Assembly: GCA_022822125.1 (NCBI GenBank)
Contig: JAJECF010000012.1
Span: 1-62,755 of the forward strand
DNA length: 62,755 nt
Reading direction: 5' to 3'
Source: Alphaproteobacteria bacterium
Lineage (GTDB): Bacteria; Pseudomonadota; Alphaproteobacteria; Bin95
A program made the translations under genes and the position numbers. Positions 17,590 through 26,576 of this stretch are shown here, one piece after another. The number at the start of each line of letters is the position of its first letter. Position 1 is the first letter of the stretch. The notes under the pieces were generated by a model, which worked only from the letters and a program-made list of their open reading frames with translations, was not told the DNA's origin and did not search any database.

Positions 17590-17910
17590 ATGGCCACACG
17601 GCACACCACGGATGCAAGTTTCGATGAGGATGTAAGACAGGCCGGCAAGCCGGTCGTGGTCGATTTCTGGGCCGAATGGTGCGGCCCCTGCAAGCAGATC
17701 GCTCCCTTCCTCGAGGACATCGCGTCCGAGATGGAGGAGCGCCTCGACGTCGTGAAACTCGATATCGACGACAACCCGAAGACCCCCGGCGAACTCGGCG
17801 TGCGCGGCATCCCGACCCTCATGGTGTTCCGTGACGGGGAAATGGTCGCCCAGCGCGTCGGCGCCATGCCCAAGAGTGCGCTGAAACAGTGGCTCGACTC
17901 GGTCGTCTGA
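17590..17910 (+). CDS. trxA: Thioredoxin
   Basis: A 106-residue cytoplasmic thioredoxin that reduces protein disulfides, with electrons supplied by thioredoxin reductase. The active site WCGPC lies at 30-34 and the cis-proline loop RGIPTLMVF follows; length and layout are standard. ATG 17590 was chosen because AAGGGA lies just upstream and the family begins at this point; the longer open frame adds residues encoded within addA. It sits 64 bases after addA, a placement usual in alphaproteobacteria. Confidence 0.95.
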   Translation: MATRHTTDASFDEDVRQAGKPVVVDFWAEWCGPCKQIAPFLEDIASEMEERLDVVKLDIDDNPKTPGELGVRGIPTLMVFRDGEMVAQRVGAMPKSALKQWLDSVV

Positions 17911-18085
17911 GCGCCGAAGACGCAATACGCAAGGCAATATCGGCGGCAGGCTTGCAACTCATGCAGGATGCCGCCCCACCGTCGCCCCGGACTGCGATCC
18001 GGCAGTTCCCTGCAATGCCCGCTCTGTTGCCGTGACAGCCCAGTAGCGCCGGCGTAGTGTGGGGTGAAACCGGAGAGTTGACGGC

Positions 18086-18664
18086 GTGAACGCGAAGGCG
18101 GCCTTGCGGCCGCGAACCCCGGCCCGCAAGGCCACATATCGGGACGTGCTGGATGCGCCGCCACATATGGTGGCGGAGATCTTGCGGGGCGCGCTGCATC
18201 TTCAGCCGCGGCCGGCCAATCGCCACGCCGTAGCCGGTTCCTCGCTCGGCGACGAACTGGTCAGCCCGTTCCAGAAAGGCCGTGGCGGACCGGGCGGCTG
18301 GTGGGTTCTCGACGAGCCGGAGCTTCATTTCGGCGAGGACCTCCTGGTGCCGGACCTTGCGGGCTGGCGTCGCGAGCGGCTGCCGGTGCCGCCGGACGAG
18401 GCCTATTTCACCTTGGCGCCTGACTGGGTCTGCGAAATCCTCTCTCCCTCGACGCGGAAATTCGACCTCGAAGGGAAGCGCCCGGTCTATGGGCGGGAGG
18501 GCGTCCGCCACCTCTGGCTCGTCGATCCGTCCGCCCGGTCCCTAGAAGCGTTCGCGCTCAAAGACGGCGCGTGGTCTCCTGCCGGCGCAGCGCGCGGGGA
18601 CGAACCGGTGTCGCTGCCGCCCTTCGAGGCCGTGACCTTCCCCCTCGACGCCCTCTGGCCCTGA
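18086..18664 (+). CDS. Uma2 family endonuclease-like protein (DUF820)
   Basis: A 192-residue protein of the Uma2 (DUF820) family, which has a PD-(D/E)xK nuclease fold. The putative catalytic residues lie in LLVPDLAGWRRERLP (Asp) and in CEILSPSTRKFDLEGKR (Glu and Lys), followed by YGREGVRHLWLVDP, the most conserved stretch. The biological role is unknown; the family is greatly expanded in cyanobacteria and scattered elsewhere, often near mobile DNA. It starts with GTG preceded by GGAGAG about 10 bases upstream. It has no obvious functional partner here. Confidence 0.82.
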   Translation: MNAKAALRPRTPARKATYRDVLDAPPHMVAEILRGALHLQPRPANRHAVAGSSLGDELVSPFQKGRGGPGGWWVLDEPELHFGEDLLVPDLAGWRRERLPVPPDEAYFTLAPDWVCEILSPSTRKFDLEGKRPVYGREGVRHLWLVDPSARSLEAFALKDGAWSPAGAARGDEPVSLPPFEAVTFPLDALWP

Positions 18665-18720
18665 CGCGGCCTGCGCCGTTTACTTCGGTCTCCGGCCGTC
18701 TTGAACGGCTGCCGCCGGCA

Positions 18721-19956
18721 TTACTTCCGCCTTTCCTCGTACCACGCGACAATCAGTCGGCGTTCCTCGTCTTCCATCCCCGCGATGTTGCCGGGCGGCA
18801 TGGCGCGGGAGCGGCCGGACTGGAGATAGACGAGGCGGGCGTTCCTTAGGATCTGTTCTTCGGTTTCGAGCAGGATGCCCTTGGGCGGGCGGCGAATCCC
18901 TTCCCAGACCGGCTCTTCCGCGTGGCAGACGAAACAGCGGGTGAGCACGGTTTCCTGCACCGCCTCGAAATGGGGCGAGACGGCGAGGCGGCGCTCCAAG
19001 GGCGTCAGCGACGCCGCGCCGTTGGCCGAGCTGGTCAGCACCGCCGGCATGGTGGAGAGCCAGACGATAATCAGGAACAGGACGGCAGCGGCGATCCACG
19101 GCCATATCCGATGGCCCTTCCGGGCATGCACATTATTGAAATAGACGCGGATCAGCACGCCGATCAGGAAAATCAGCGAGGCGATGACCCAGCTGTATTC
19201 CGTGGCGAAGGCCAGCGGGTAGTGGTTCGACAGCATCAGGAAAATGACGGGCAGCGTGAGGTAGTTGTTATGCGTCGAACGCTGGCCTGCGATCCGGCCG
19301 TATTTCGGGTCCGGCACCCGCCCCGCCTTCAGGTCCTCCGTGACGATGCGCTGGTTCGGAATAATGACCAGGAATACATTGGCGCTCATGATCGTCGCCG
19401 TGATCGAGCCCAGATGCACGAAGGCGGCCCGTCCGGTGAAGATCTGGGAAAAACCCCAGGCCATGGCTACCAGCACGACATAGAGGAACAGCATCAGCCG
19501 CGTATTGTCGTCGCCGAAGCGGCTCTTGCAGATCAGGTCGTAGGCGAACCAGCCGACGACGATAGAGGCAACGGAAATGGCGATCGCCGCCTCGTTCGAC
19601 AGCTCCATGACTTCGTTATCGATGAGGTAGAATTCCGGGTGCGCGTAATAGAGCACGCATAACAGGGCGAAGCCGGACACCCAGGTCGCGTAGCTCTCCC
19701 ATTTGAACCAGGTCAGATGTTCCGGCAGTTCCGCCGGCGCCACCATGTATTTGCGGATATGGTAGAAGCCGCCGCCATGCACCTGCCATTCATCCCCGCG
19801 CACGCCCTCGGGCAGGTCCGGCGGGCGGCGGAGGCTGAGATCGAGCGCGATGAAGTAGAACGACGTGCCGATCCACACGATGGCGGTCGTCACATGCGTC
19901 CAGCGCACGGCGAATTCCAGCCATTCGCCGAGGACGGGCAGCAGCGCCTCCATCAT
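18721..19956 (-). CDS. puuD: Membrane urate hydroxylase PuuD with C-terminal cytochrome c
   Basis: PuuD oxidises urate to 5-hydroxyisourate at the inner membrane, passing electrons to a cytochrome instead of making peroxide. The 411-residue protein has about eight to nine membrane segments carrying conserved histidines (WTHVTTAIVWIG, THNNYLTLP). A fused cytochrome c domain of about 100 residues follows, with CFVCH as the heme attachment site and AMPPGN as a likely source of the distal Met. ATG 19956 overlaps the xdhB stop by 4 bases and is preceded by a GGAGGGAGG stretch. It is the last gene of the minus-strand urate operon. Confidence 0.92.
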   Translation of the reverse strand: MMEALLPVLGEWLEFAVRWTHVTTAIVWIGTSFYFIALDLSLRRPPDLPEGVRGDEWQVHGGGFYHIRKYMVAPAELPEHLTWFKWESYATWVSGFALLCVLYYAHPEFYLIDNEVMELSNEAAIAISVASIVVGWFAYDLICKSRFGDDNTRLMLFLYVVLVAMAWGFSQIFTGRAAFVHLGSITATIMSANVFLVIIPNQRIVTEDLKAGRVPDPKYGRIAGQRSTHNNYLTLPVIFLMLSNHYPLAFATEYSWVIASLIFLIGVLIRVYFNNVHARKGHRIWPWIAAAVLFLIIVWLSTMPAVLTSSANGAASLTPLERRLAVSPHFEAVQETVLTRCFVCHAEEPVWEGIRRPPKGILLETEEQILRNARLVYLQSGRSRAMPPGNIAGMEDEERRLIVAWYEERRK

Positions 19957-22262
19957 TCGCCTCCCTCCCGCCTGAGCCGTTCGATGGCGAGCAGCAGGCG
20001 TTCCGGCGTCGCCGGCGTGTCGAGCCTCGGACAGCGCCGGTAACCGGCGGTGCTGGCAACGGCCATCGACAGGGCCTCGACCACGGACGCGCAGAGCAGC
20101 AGGGGCGGTTCGCCGATGGCCTTGGACCGGCCGATGGTGGGCTTCGCGTTCTCGGACCACTCGGCCAGATGCACGTTGAAGACGGGCGGGCAGTCCGAAG
20201 CGAGCGGTATCTTGTAGGTCGAGGGCGCATGGGTGCGCAGCCGGCCCTCGCCGTCCCACCAGAGCTCCTCGGTCGTGACCCAGCCCATGCCCTGGATGAA
20301 GCCGCCCTCGACCTGCCCCAGGTCGATGGCCGGATTGAGCGAGCGGCCGGCGTCGTGGAGGATATCGACCCTGAGCACACGGTATTCCCCGGTCAGGGTA
20401 TCGACCTCGACCTCGGTCACGCCGGCGCTGTAGGCGAAATAGTAGAAGGGCCGGCCGCGCCCGGCCGCGCGGTCCCAGTGGATTTCCGGGGTGCGGTAGA
20501 AGCCGGTGGCCGAAAGCTGGACCCGCGCCATGTAAGCCGCCTCGACCAATTCGGCGAAGGCGATCTCCTGATTGCCGATCCGAACCCTGCCGGCCTCGAA
20601 AGCGACCTGACCGGGCTCGACATTCCAGCGTTCGGCGGCGAAGGCGACCAGCCGGCCCCTGATCGTCTCGGCCGCCTCGAACGCCGCCATGCCGTTCAGG
20701 TCCGACCCGGTGGAGGCGGCGGTCGCCGAGGTGTTCGGAACCTTGCCGGTGCTGGTGGCTGTGATCCGCACGCAGTCGAGATCGACCTGGAAGCAGTCGG
20801 CGACCACCGAAGCGACCTTGACGAAAAGCCCCTGCCCCATCTCCGTGCCGCCGTGGTTTAGGTGAATCGAGCCATCGCGATAGACATGCACCAGCGCGCC
20901 CGCCTGGTTCATCCAGGTCGCGGTGAAGGACACGCCGAACTTGACCGGCGTGAGCGCGATGCCCCGGCGCAGGACGCCGCCGCGGGCGTTGAAATCCAGC
21001 ACCTTCTGCCGGCGCGACGCATAATCCGCGCGCTCTTCGATTTCCGCGACCAGACGCGGCAGGATGTTGTCCTCGACCGGCTGGTGGTAGGGCGTCATGT
21101 CCCTGCCGGCGCCGCCGTAGAAGTTGGCCTTGCGGATATCGAGCGGCGAACGGCCGGCGGCGTAGGCAACTTCCTCGATAATGCGTTCGGCGGCCATGAC
21201 GCCCTGGGGCGAGCCGAAGCCCCGGAAGGCCGTGTTGGAGACGGTGTTGGTGCGCATCGGCCGCGAGCGCAGGCGCACGGCGGGAAAGAAATAGGCATTG
21301 TCGGCATGGAAGAGCGCCCGGTCGGACACCGCGCCCGACAGGTCCACGGAGAAGCCGCAGCGCGCCGTCAGCACGCTGTCCACCGCGAGGATGCGCCCCT
21401 CATCGTCGAACCCGACATCGTAATCGACGCGGAAATCATGGCGTTTGCCGGTCGCAGTCATGTCGTCGTCGCGGTCCGGGCGCAATTTGACTGCGCGGCC
21501 GAATTTCCGCGCCGCAAGCGCAGCGACGGCCGCAAACAGGTTCGACTGGCTTTCCTTGCCGCCGAACGCCCCGCCCATGCGCCGCACATTTACCGTCACC
21601 GCGCTCGACGGAACGCCCAGCACATGGGCCACGACATGCTGCACCTCGCTCGGATGCTGGGTCGATGAGACCACCCGGACCTCGTCGTCCTCTCCCGGCA
21701 GAGCGAATGCGATATGGCTTTCCAGGTAGAAATGGTCCTGCCCTCCGACCCGGAGCGTGCCCTGCAGGCGGCGTGGCGCGGCCTCGAGCGCGGCCTCGAC
21801 ATCGCCTCTCGCAAGCGTCAGCGGCTCGGACACGGTTTCGACGGCGTCTTCCGTCTCGATCACGGCCTGCCGCGGCTCATAGGAGACCCGAGCGCGGCGC
21901 GCGGCCCTTCTGGCCTCCGCCCGCGTTTTCGCAATGACCGCGAACATGGGCTGGCCGCAGAAGGAAACGGCGCCATCCGCGAAAACCGGGTCGTCGCCCG
22001 CTCCAACGGGGCTGATGTCGTTCTCACCCGGAATGTCGGCCGCCGTCAGCACGCCGACCACGCCCGGCGCGGTGCGGACTTGCGCAAGATCCAGTTCCTC
22101 AATACCGGCATGGGCGGCCGTCGAGAGGCCGAGGCACGCATGCAGCATGCCGGTCGGCTCCACCATGTCGTCGGCATAGGCGGCAAGGCCGGTTACATGC
22201 CTGGCGGCGGAGTCGTGCCGGTGCGCGCGGTGCATATGGTCGCGGAGCGCGGGGCCGGTCAT
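19953..22262 (-). CDS. xdhB: Xanthine dehydrogenase molybdopterin-binding subunit
   Basis: The large, molybdenum-binding subunit of xanthine dehydrogenase, 769 residues, which hydroxylates hypoxanthine and xanthine to urate. Diagnostic motifs are present: GGAFGGKESQ, the substrate-binding Arg in AFRGFGSPQG, and the catalytic Glu in KAIGEPPLL near the C-terminus. These separate it from CO dehydrogenase-like relatives. It overlaps xdhA and puuD by 4 bases each. The maturation factor gene xdhC, often next in such operons, is not in this window. Confidence 0.94.
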   Translation of the reverse strand: MTGPALRDHMHRAHRHDSAARHVTGLAAYADDMVEPTGMLHACLGLSTAAHAGIEELDLAQVRTAPGVVGVLTAADIPGENDISPVGAGDDPVFADGAVSFCGQPMFAVIAKTRAEARRAARRARVSYEPRQAVIETEDAVETVSEPLTLARGDVEAALEAAPRRLQGTLRVGGQDHFYLESHIAFALPGEDDEVRVVSSTQHPSEVQHVVAHVLGVPSSAVTVNVRRMGGAFGGKESQSNLFAAVAALAARKFGRAVKLRPDRDDDMTATGKRHDFRVDYDVGFDDEGRILAVDSVLTARCGFSVDLSGAVSDRALFHADNAYFFPAVRLRSRPMRTNTVSNTAFRGFGSPQGVMAAERIIEEVAYAAGRSPLDIRKANFYGGAGRDMTPYHQPVEDNILPRLVAEIEERADYASRRQKVLDFNARGGVLRRGIALTPVKFGVSFTATWMNQAGALVHVYRDGSIHLNHGGTEMGQGLFVKVASVVADCFQVDLDCVRITATSTGKVPNTSATAASTGSDLNGMAAFEAAETIRGRLVAFAAERWNVEPGQVAFEAGRVRIGNQEIAFAELVEAAYMARVQLSATGFYRTPEIHWDRAAGRGRPFYYFAYSAGVTEVEVDTLTGEYRVLRVDILHDAGRSLNPAIDLGQVEGGFIQGMGWVTTEELWWDGEGRLRTHAPSTYKIPLASDCPPVFNVHLAEWSENAKPTIGRSKAIGEPPLLLCASVVEALSMAVASTAGYRRCPRLDTPATPERLLLAIERLRREGGE

Positions 22263-23698
22263 GGCGAAACCGCCGGCAGGTTGTCCAGATAGAAGCGTTT
22301 CAGCAGGTTCCGGGCGACGAGCGCGCGGTATTCCGCCGAGGCGCGCCAGTCGGAAATCGGCGTGAAGTCGCGGGCCAGCGCCTGTCCGGCAGCATCCACC
22401 GCCGCTTCGCCCCACTGCCGGCCGCATAGCGCGGCCTCGGCCGCTTCGGCGCGCTTCGGCGTCGCCGCCATGCCGCCGAAGGCGAGCCGCGCTTCCTCCA
22501 CGCAGCTCCCCCGCATGCGGACCATGAAGCCGGCGCAGACGGAAGAGATGTCCTCGTCCCGGCGTTTCGAGACCTTGTAGAAGCCGAGCCGCGCCTCCGC
22601 CGCCGGAACCGGCACGCGCACGCCTTCCACGAACTCGCCGGGCGTCAGGTCCTGCCGGCCGTAATCCAGGAAATAGGCTTCGAGCGGCAGGACGCGCCGC
22701 TCCCGACCCTTTCGCAGAACCAGTTCGGCCCCGAGCGCGATCAGCACCGGCGGCAGGTCGGCGATGGGCGAGCCGTTGGCGATATTGCCGCCGACCGTGC
22801 CCATATTGCGTATCTGCCAGCCGCCGATCCGGCTCCAATAGTCCGCGAGGCCCGGCACGGCCTCCGTCAACGCGGCTTCCGCATCGGAATAGGATGCCGT
22901 CGCGCCGATCCGGATCGTCCCGCCGTCCGCGGCAATCCCGCCGAGCTCGTCCAGATGGTTGATGAACACCGCCGGCGCAATGTCCCGCAAGTCCTTGTTG
23001 ACCCAGACGCCGACATCGGTCGAACCGGCAACCAGGGTGGCGGCGGGCTCAGCCGACAACATTTCGGCGAGGTCGTCCATGTCGGCCGGGAGGACAGCGC
23101 CGCCGCCGGCCAGCTCGACCCGCTTCCCGTCCGCCATCGCCGCCAGACGCGCACCGACCGCCTGGCGGTTCCGCACCAGCCCGTCGTCCTCCGGCAGGCC
23201 GTAATCGCCGGCAGAGGCGGCAGCCCGCAGGATCGGCGCATAGCCGGTGCAGCGGCAGAGATTGCCCTGGAGCGCCCGCCGGACCTCAGCGTCCGACGGC
23301 CTCGGCCGCTCCAGCCAGAGCGCATAAAGCGCCATGACGATGCCCGGCGTGCAGAAGCCGCACTGGCTGCCATGGCAATCGACCATCGCCTGCTGAACCG
23401 GATGCAGCGCCCCATCCGGGCCGGCGAGATGTTCGACGGTGACGACATGGCAACCGTCGAGGCTCGGCAGGAGGCGGATGCAGCTGTTGACGGCCTCGTA
23501 GCGGACGTCGCCGTCCCGCAGCCGGCCCACCAGCACCGTGCAGGCGCCGCAGTCGCCCTCGGCGCAGCCTTCCTTGGTGCCCGTAAGGCCGCGGCGGAGC
23601 CTCAGGAATTCAAGCAGGCTGTCGCCGGGGCCTGCGTCCCCGAGCGCGACCTCCTCGTCATTCAGCAGGAACCGGACCTCCCGGCGCAGGGCAGTCAT
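22259..23698 (-). CDS. xdhA: Xanthine dehydrogenase small subunit (FeS/FAD)
   Basis: The electron-transfer subunit, 479 residues. The N-terminal plant-type [2Fe-2S] domain uses C45, C50, C53 and C73; the second [2Fe-2S] domain uses C113, C116, C148 and C150 (QCGFC ... CRC). A FAD-binding domain follows (about 190-360, with GTVGGNIANGSPIADLPP) and then the CODH-type C-terminal domain. Having FeS and FAD domains in one chain separate from the molybdenum subunit is the bacterial XdhAB arrangement. It starts 3 bases after the uraH stop and is coupled to xdhB. Confidence 0.94.
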   Translation of the reverse strand: MTALRREVRFLLNDEEVALGDAGPGDSLLEFLRLRRGLTGTKEGCAEGDCGACTVLVGRLRDGDVRYEAVNSCIRLLPSLDGCHVVTVEHLAGPDGALHPVQQAMVDCHGSQCGFCTPGIVMALYALWLERPRPSDAEVRRALQGNLCRCTGYAPILRAAASAGDYGLPEDDGLVRNRQAVGARLAAMADGKRVELAGGGAVLPADMDDLAEMLSAEPAATLVAGSTDVGVWVNKDLRDIAPAVFINHLDELGGIAADGGTIRIGATASYSDAEAALTEAVPGLADYWSRIGGWQIRNMGTVGGNIANGSPIADLPPVLIALGAELVLRKGRERRVLPLEAYFLDYGRQDLTPGEFVEGVRVPVPAAEARLGFYKVSKRRDEDISSVCAGFMVRMRGSCVEEARLAFGGMAATPKRAEAAEAALCGRQWGEAAVDAAGQALARDFTPISDWRASAEYRALVARNLLKRFYLDNLPAVSP

Positions 23699-23701
23699 GG
23701 C

Positions 23702-24061
23702 CTAGCTGCCCCGGTAGGTCGAATAGCCGAAGGGCGAGAGCAGCAGCGGCACATGGTAATTGGCCCCGGGCTCGGAAATGCCGAACCGCACAGGCACCGT
23801 GTCGAGGAACGGCGTATCGGCCCTCTCCATCCCAACCGAGCGATGGTAAGCGCCCGCCTCGAACTCGATCTCATAGGCGCCGATGCCGAACTCATCGCCC
23901 TCAAGCAGCGGCCGGTCGGTCCGCCCGTCGTCATTGGTGACGGCGGAGCAGAGCAGCCGGCGGTCGTCCCCGTCCAGCCTGTAGAGCCTAAGCGCGAGCC
24001 CGGCAGCGGGGCGGCCCAGCGCCGTATCCAGCACATGAGTGGTCAGCCGGCCGTCGGGCAT
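23702..24061 (-). CDS. uraH: 5-Hydroxyisourate hydrolase (transthyretin-like)
   Basis: A 119-residue transthyretin-related protein that hydrolyses 5-hydroxyisourate to OHCU, the step after PuuD. It has the N-terminal [14 protein letters not shown] with H9 and ends in the diagnostic YRGS tetrapeptide, the feature that separates hydrolases from hormone-binding transthyretins. It is the first gene of the minus-strand purine operon and is divergent from the puuE-uraD fusion, so both sides of the pathway are controlled from the gap between them. Confidence 0.95.
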   Translation of the reverse strand: MPDGRLTTHVLDTALGRPAAGLALRLYRLDGDDRRLLCSAVTNDDGRTDRPLLEGDEFGIGAYEIEFEAGAYHRSVGMERADTPFLDTVPVRFGISEPGANYHVPLLLSPFGYSTYRGS

Positions 24062-24197
24062 GGGCGCCCCCTTCGGATTCGCTTTGCGCCTTCCTGTCGG
24101 GAAGCGGTCGCTCTGTTATGTACGCTAGCAATCTGCATTTTTTCAATCAACATGACGTGAACATTCGACAATGATTGACGGAACGGAGAAAGCAACG
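24062..24197. promoter_or_regulatory. Divergent control region of the purine catabolism genes
   Basis: This gap between uraH and the puuE-uraD gene contains the most AT-rich stretch of the locus (about 24115-24180) and presumably carries promoters for both directions. A six-base inverted repeat, CAATCA at 24144-24149 and TGATTG at 24172-24177, could be an operator half-site pair, but it is short. No regulator gene lies beside it. Confidence 0.4.
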
Positions 24198-25613
24198 GTG
24201 CGATATCCGAGAGACCTGCACGGTTACGGCGCCGAGCCGCCCGATCCCGAATGGCCCGGCGGCGCGCGGATCGCCGTCCAGTTCGTCATCAATTACGAGG
24301 AGGGCGGCGAAAACTGCATCCTGCACGGCGACCCGGCCTCGGAAGCCTTCCTTTCCGAAATCGTGGGCACCGCGCCCTGGCCCGGCCAGCGGCACTGGAA
24401 CATGGAGTCGATCTACGAATATGGCGCACGGGCCGGTTTCTGGCGGCTCCACCGGTTGTTCACCGGCTTCGACATTCCCGTCACAGTCTATGGCGTGGCG
24501 ACCGCGCTCGCTCGCTCTCCGGCGCAGGTCGCGGCAATGCAGGCCGCCGGCTGGGAGATCGCGAGCCACGGCCTCAAATGGATCGAATACCGGGACATGC
24601 CGATGGACGAGGAGCGCGACCACATGGAACAGGCGGTGCGCCTGCACACGGAAGTCACGGGCGAACGGCCGCGCGGCTGGTACACGGGGCGCTGTTCGGC
24701 AAACACGGTTGCGCTCGCCGCGGAGGAAGGCGGTTTCGACTATATTTCAGACGTTTATGCCGATGATCTGCCGTACTGGCTGCGTATCGGCGCCAGAGAC
24801 CAATTGATGGTTCCCTACACGCTGGACGTCAACGACATGCGCTTCGCCGTGGCGCAGGGCTTCAACTCCGGCGACCAGTTCTTCGCCTATCTGCGCGACA
24901 GCTTCGATGCGCTTTATGCCGAAGGCGAGGCGGGCAGCGCGAAAATGCTCTCCGTCGGCCTGCATTGCCGGCTTGTCGGACGCCCCGGCCGCATCATGGC
25001 GCTGAAGCGGTTCATCGAACATGCCGCAGGACATGAGGCCGTCTGGTTCGCCCGGCGCATCGACATCGCCCGCCACTGGCAGGCCGTGCATCCGCCCCCG
25101 ACAGCGCAGGAACGGCCCTCGGCTATGGACCGGGAAACCTTCGTGGCGCGCTTCGGCGGCGTCTTCGAGCATTCGCCCTGGATCGCGGAGCGCGCCTGGG
25201 ACGACGAATTGGGTCTCGCGCATGACACCGCCGTGGGCCTGCACAGCGCGCTCGTCCGGAAGTTCCGGGCGGCAAGCAGCGAGGAGCGGCTCGGCGTATT
25301 GAAGGCCCATCCGGACCTGGCAGGACGGCTGGCCGCCGCCCGCCGCCTGACCGAGGCATCGGCAGCCGAGCAGGCGTCCGCCGGGCTTGACGCACTGACT
25401 GATTCCGAGCGCGCCCGCTTCACGGAACTCAACCGGGCTTATATGGACAAGCACGGTTTCCCGTTCATCATCGCGGTGCGCGACCACGACCGAACGGGCA
25501 TCCTGCACGCCTTCGAGCGGCGTCTCGCAAACGAGTCCCGAACCGAATTCGCCGAAGCCTGCCGGCAGGTCGAACGGATCGCCGAACTGCGCCTCTCCGG
25601 GATGCTCGGTTAG
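24198..25613 (+). CDS. puuE: Fused allantoinase PuuE and OHCU decarboxylase UraD
   Basis: One chain of 471 residues carries two purine-pathway enzymes. Residues 1 to about 305 form a polysaccharide-deacetylase-fold allantoinase (RYPRDLHGYG, VQFVINYEEGGEN, WEIASHGLKWIEYRD). The last 155 residues form 2-oxo-4-hydroxy-4-carboxy-5-ureidoimidazoline decarboxylase, with LKAHPDLAGRLA holding the catalytic His and ending in FAEACRQVERIAELRL. The fusion therefore makes allantoin and then opens it. I prefer GTG 24198, which has GGAG 9 bases upstream and matches the family N-terminus; ATG 24171 in the same frame has no ribosome binding site and would add 9 residues. Confidence 0.92.
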   Translation: MRYPRDLHGYGAEPPDPEWPGGARIAVQFVINYEEGGENCILHGDPASEAFLSEIVGTAPWPGQRHWNMESIYEYGARAGFWRLHRLFTGFDIPVTVYGVATALARSPAQVAAMQAAGWEIASHGLKWIEYRDMPMDEERDHMEQAVRLHTEVTGERPRGWYTGRCSANTVALAAEEGGFDYISDVYADDLPYWLRIGARDQLMVPYTLDVNDMRFAVAQGFNSGDQFFAYLRDSFDALYAEGEAGSAKMLSVGLHCRLVGRPGRIMALKRFIEHAAGHEAVWFARRIDIARHWQAVHPPPTAQERPSAMDRETFVARFGGVFEHSPWIAERAWDDELGLAHDTAVGLHSALVRKFRAASSEERLGVLKAHPDLAGRLAAARRLTEASAAEQASAGLDALTDSERARFTELNRAYMDKHGFPFIIAVRDHDRTGILHAFERRLANESRTEFAEACRQVERIAELRLSGMLG

Positions 25614-25624
25614 GAGGCGCGCCC

Positions 25625-26503
25625 TTATGCGGCCACGGGGCGCGCCGTATCGCGGACCTGCGTGCGGTGCATGTGGCGGCGGCTGCCTGCGGGCAGCGTA
25701 TCGCGTCTATGCAGGGTGCAGCGATTGTCCCAGATGACGAGGTCGCCGGCCCGCCATTCCTGGGACCAGGTAAAGCCGCAATCCTCGATATGGGCCCAGA
25801 TTTCGTCGAGCAGCGCATCGCTGTCCTCGTCCGAAAGCCCGACGATCCAGGCATTGGGGCGGCGGCCGACGCAAAGCGCCTTGCGGCCTGTCGCCGGGTG
25901 GACCAGAACCAGCGGATGGATCGCGCCCGGACGGTCCTCGTTGGAATAGTCTTCCTCATAGCCGTGGCGAAGTCCGCCGTCCGAGGAACGCGTGGCGTCA
26001 TGCTTGCAGCGAAAGCCCTCGATACGCTGGCGCAGTTTGTCAGGAAGCGCGTCGTAGGCTCTGTAAAGATTGTAAAATTGTGTGGCGCCGCCAACTTCCG
26101 GCACTTCGATGCCATAGAGCAGGCTCGCCTTGGGCGGGATGTCGTTATAGGTCATGTCCTGGTGCCAGACGAGCTCGGAATTGCCGAGCGCGCCGGCAGG
26201 CTTGCCATCGACAACGATATTGGAGACCACGACGATTTCAGGGCGGTCGGGATTGAACGGCCTGCCGCCGCGTCCCGTCGGCGCCATGTCGAGCTCTCCG
26301 AATCGGCGCGAAAACGCGGCGAGGGCGTCGTCGTCCAGCGCCTGCCCGCGGAACCGCAGCACCAGATGCTCGTGCCAAGCGTCTTCGATCCGGCGGAAAA
26401 CCGCCTCGTCGAGTTCCTGCCCGAGATCGACCCCGGCGATATCCGCGCCGAGCGCAGCGCCCGTGGGCGCCACCCGAACTTCCGTAACCGCTGTCCCCGA
26501 CAT
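25625..26503 (-). CDS. TauD/TfdA family 2-oxoglutarate-dependent dioxygenase
   Basis: A 292-residue Fe(II)/2-oxoglutarate dioxygenase. The iron ligands H114 and D116 lie in VWHQDM and the distal His265 in DNRCTLHRRD; R280 in MHRTQVRD should bind 2-oxoglutarate. Family members oxidise taurine, 2,4-D, carnitine precursors or, in fungi, xanthine. Its neighbour is a purine-type NCS2 permease on the same strand and the whole purine locus lies next to it, so a purine-related substrate is possible, but xanthine dehydrogenase already covers xanthine. The substrate is unknown. Confidence 0.85.
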   Translation of the reverse strand: MSGTAVTEVRVAPTGAALGADIAGVDLGQELDEAVFRRIEDAWHEHLVLRFRGQALDDDALAAFSRRFGELDMAPTGRGGRPFNPDRPEIVVVSNIVVDGKPAGALGNSELVWHQDMTYNDIPPKASLLYGIEVPEVGGATQFYNLYRAYDALPDKLRQRIEGFRCKHDATRSSDGGLRHGYEEDYSNEDRPGAIHPLVLVHPATGRKALCVGRRPNAWIVGLSDEDSDALLDEIWAHIEDCGFTWSQEWRAGDLVIWDNRCTLHRRDTLPAGSRRHMHRTQVRDTARPVAA

Positions 26504-26576
26504 GGCCGTCTCCCGCCGATTGCGCCCGGGCGACGGTAACGGAAGCCGATGGCCGGGAAAAGCGCCGCCTGCTCCG

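Noticed and set aside
24144..24177. CAATCA/TGATTG inverted repeat as a defined purine operator
   Set aside because: Six-base arms 22 bases apart are too weak to call beyond a candidate; no regulator gene is adjacent.
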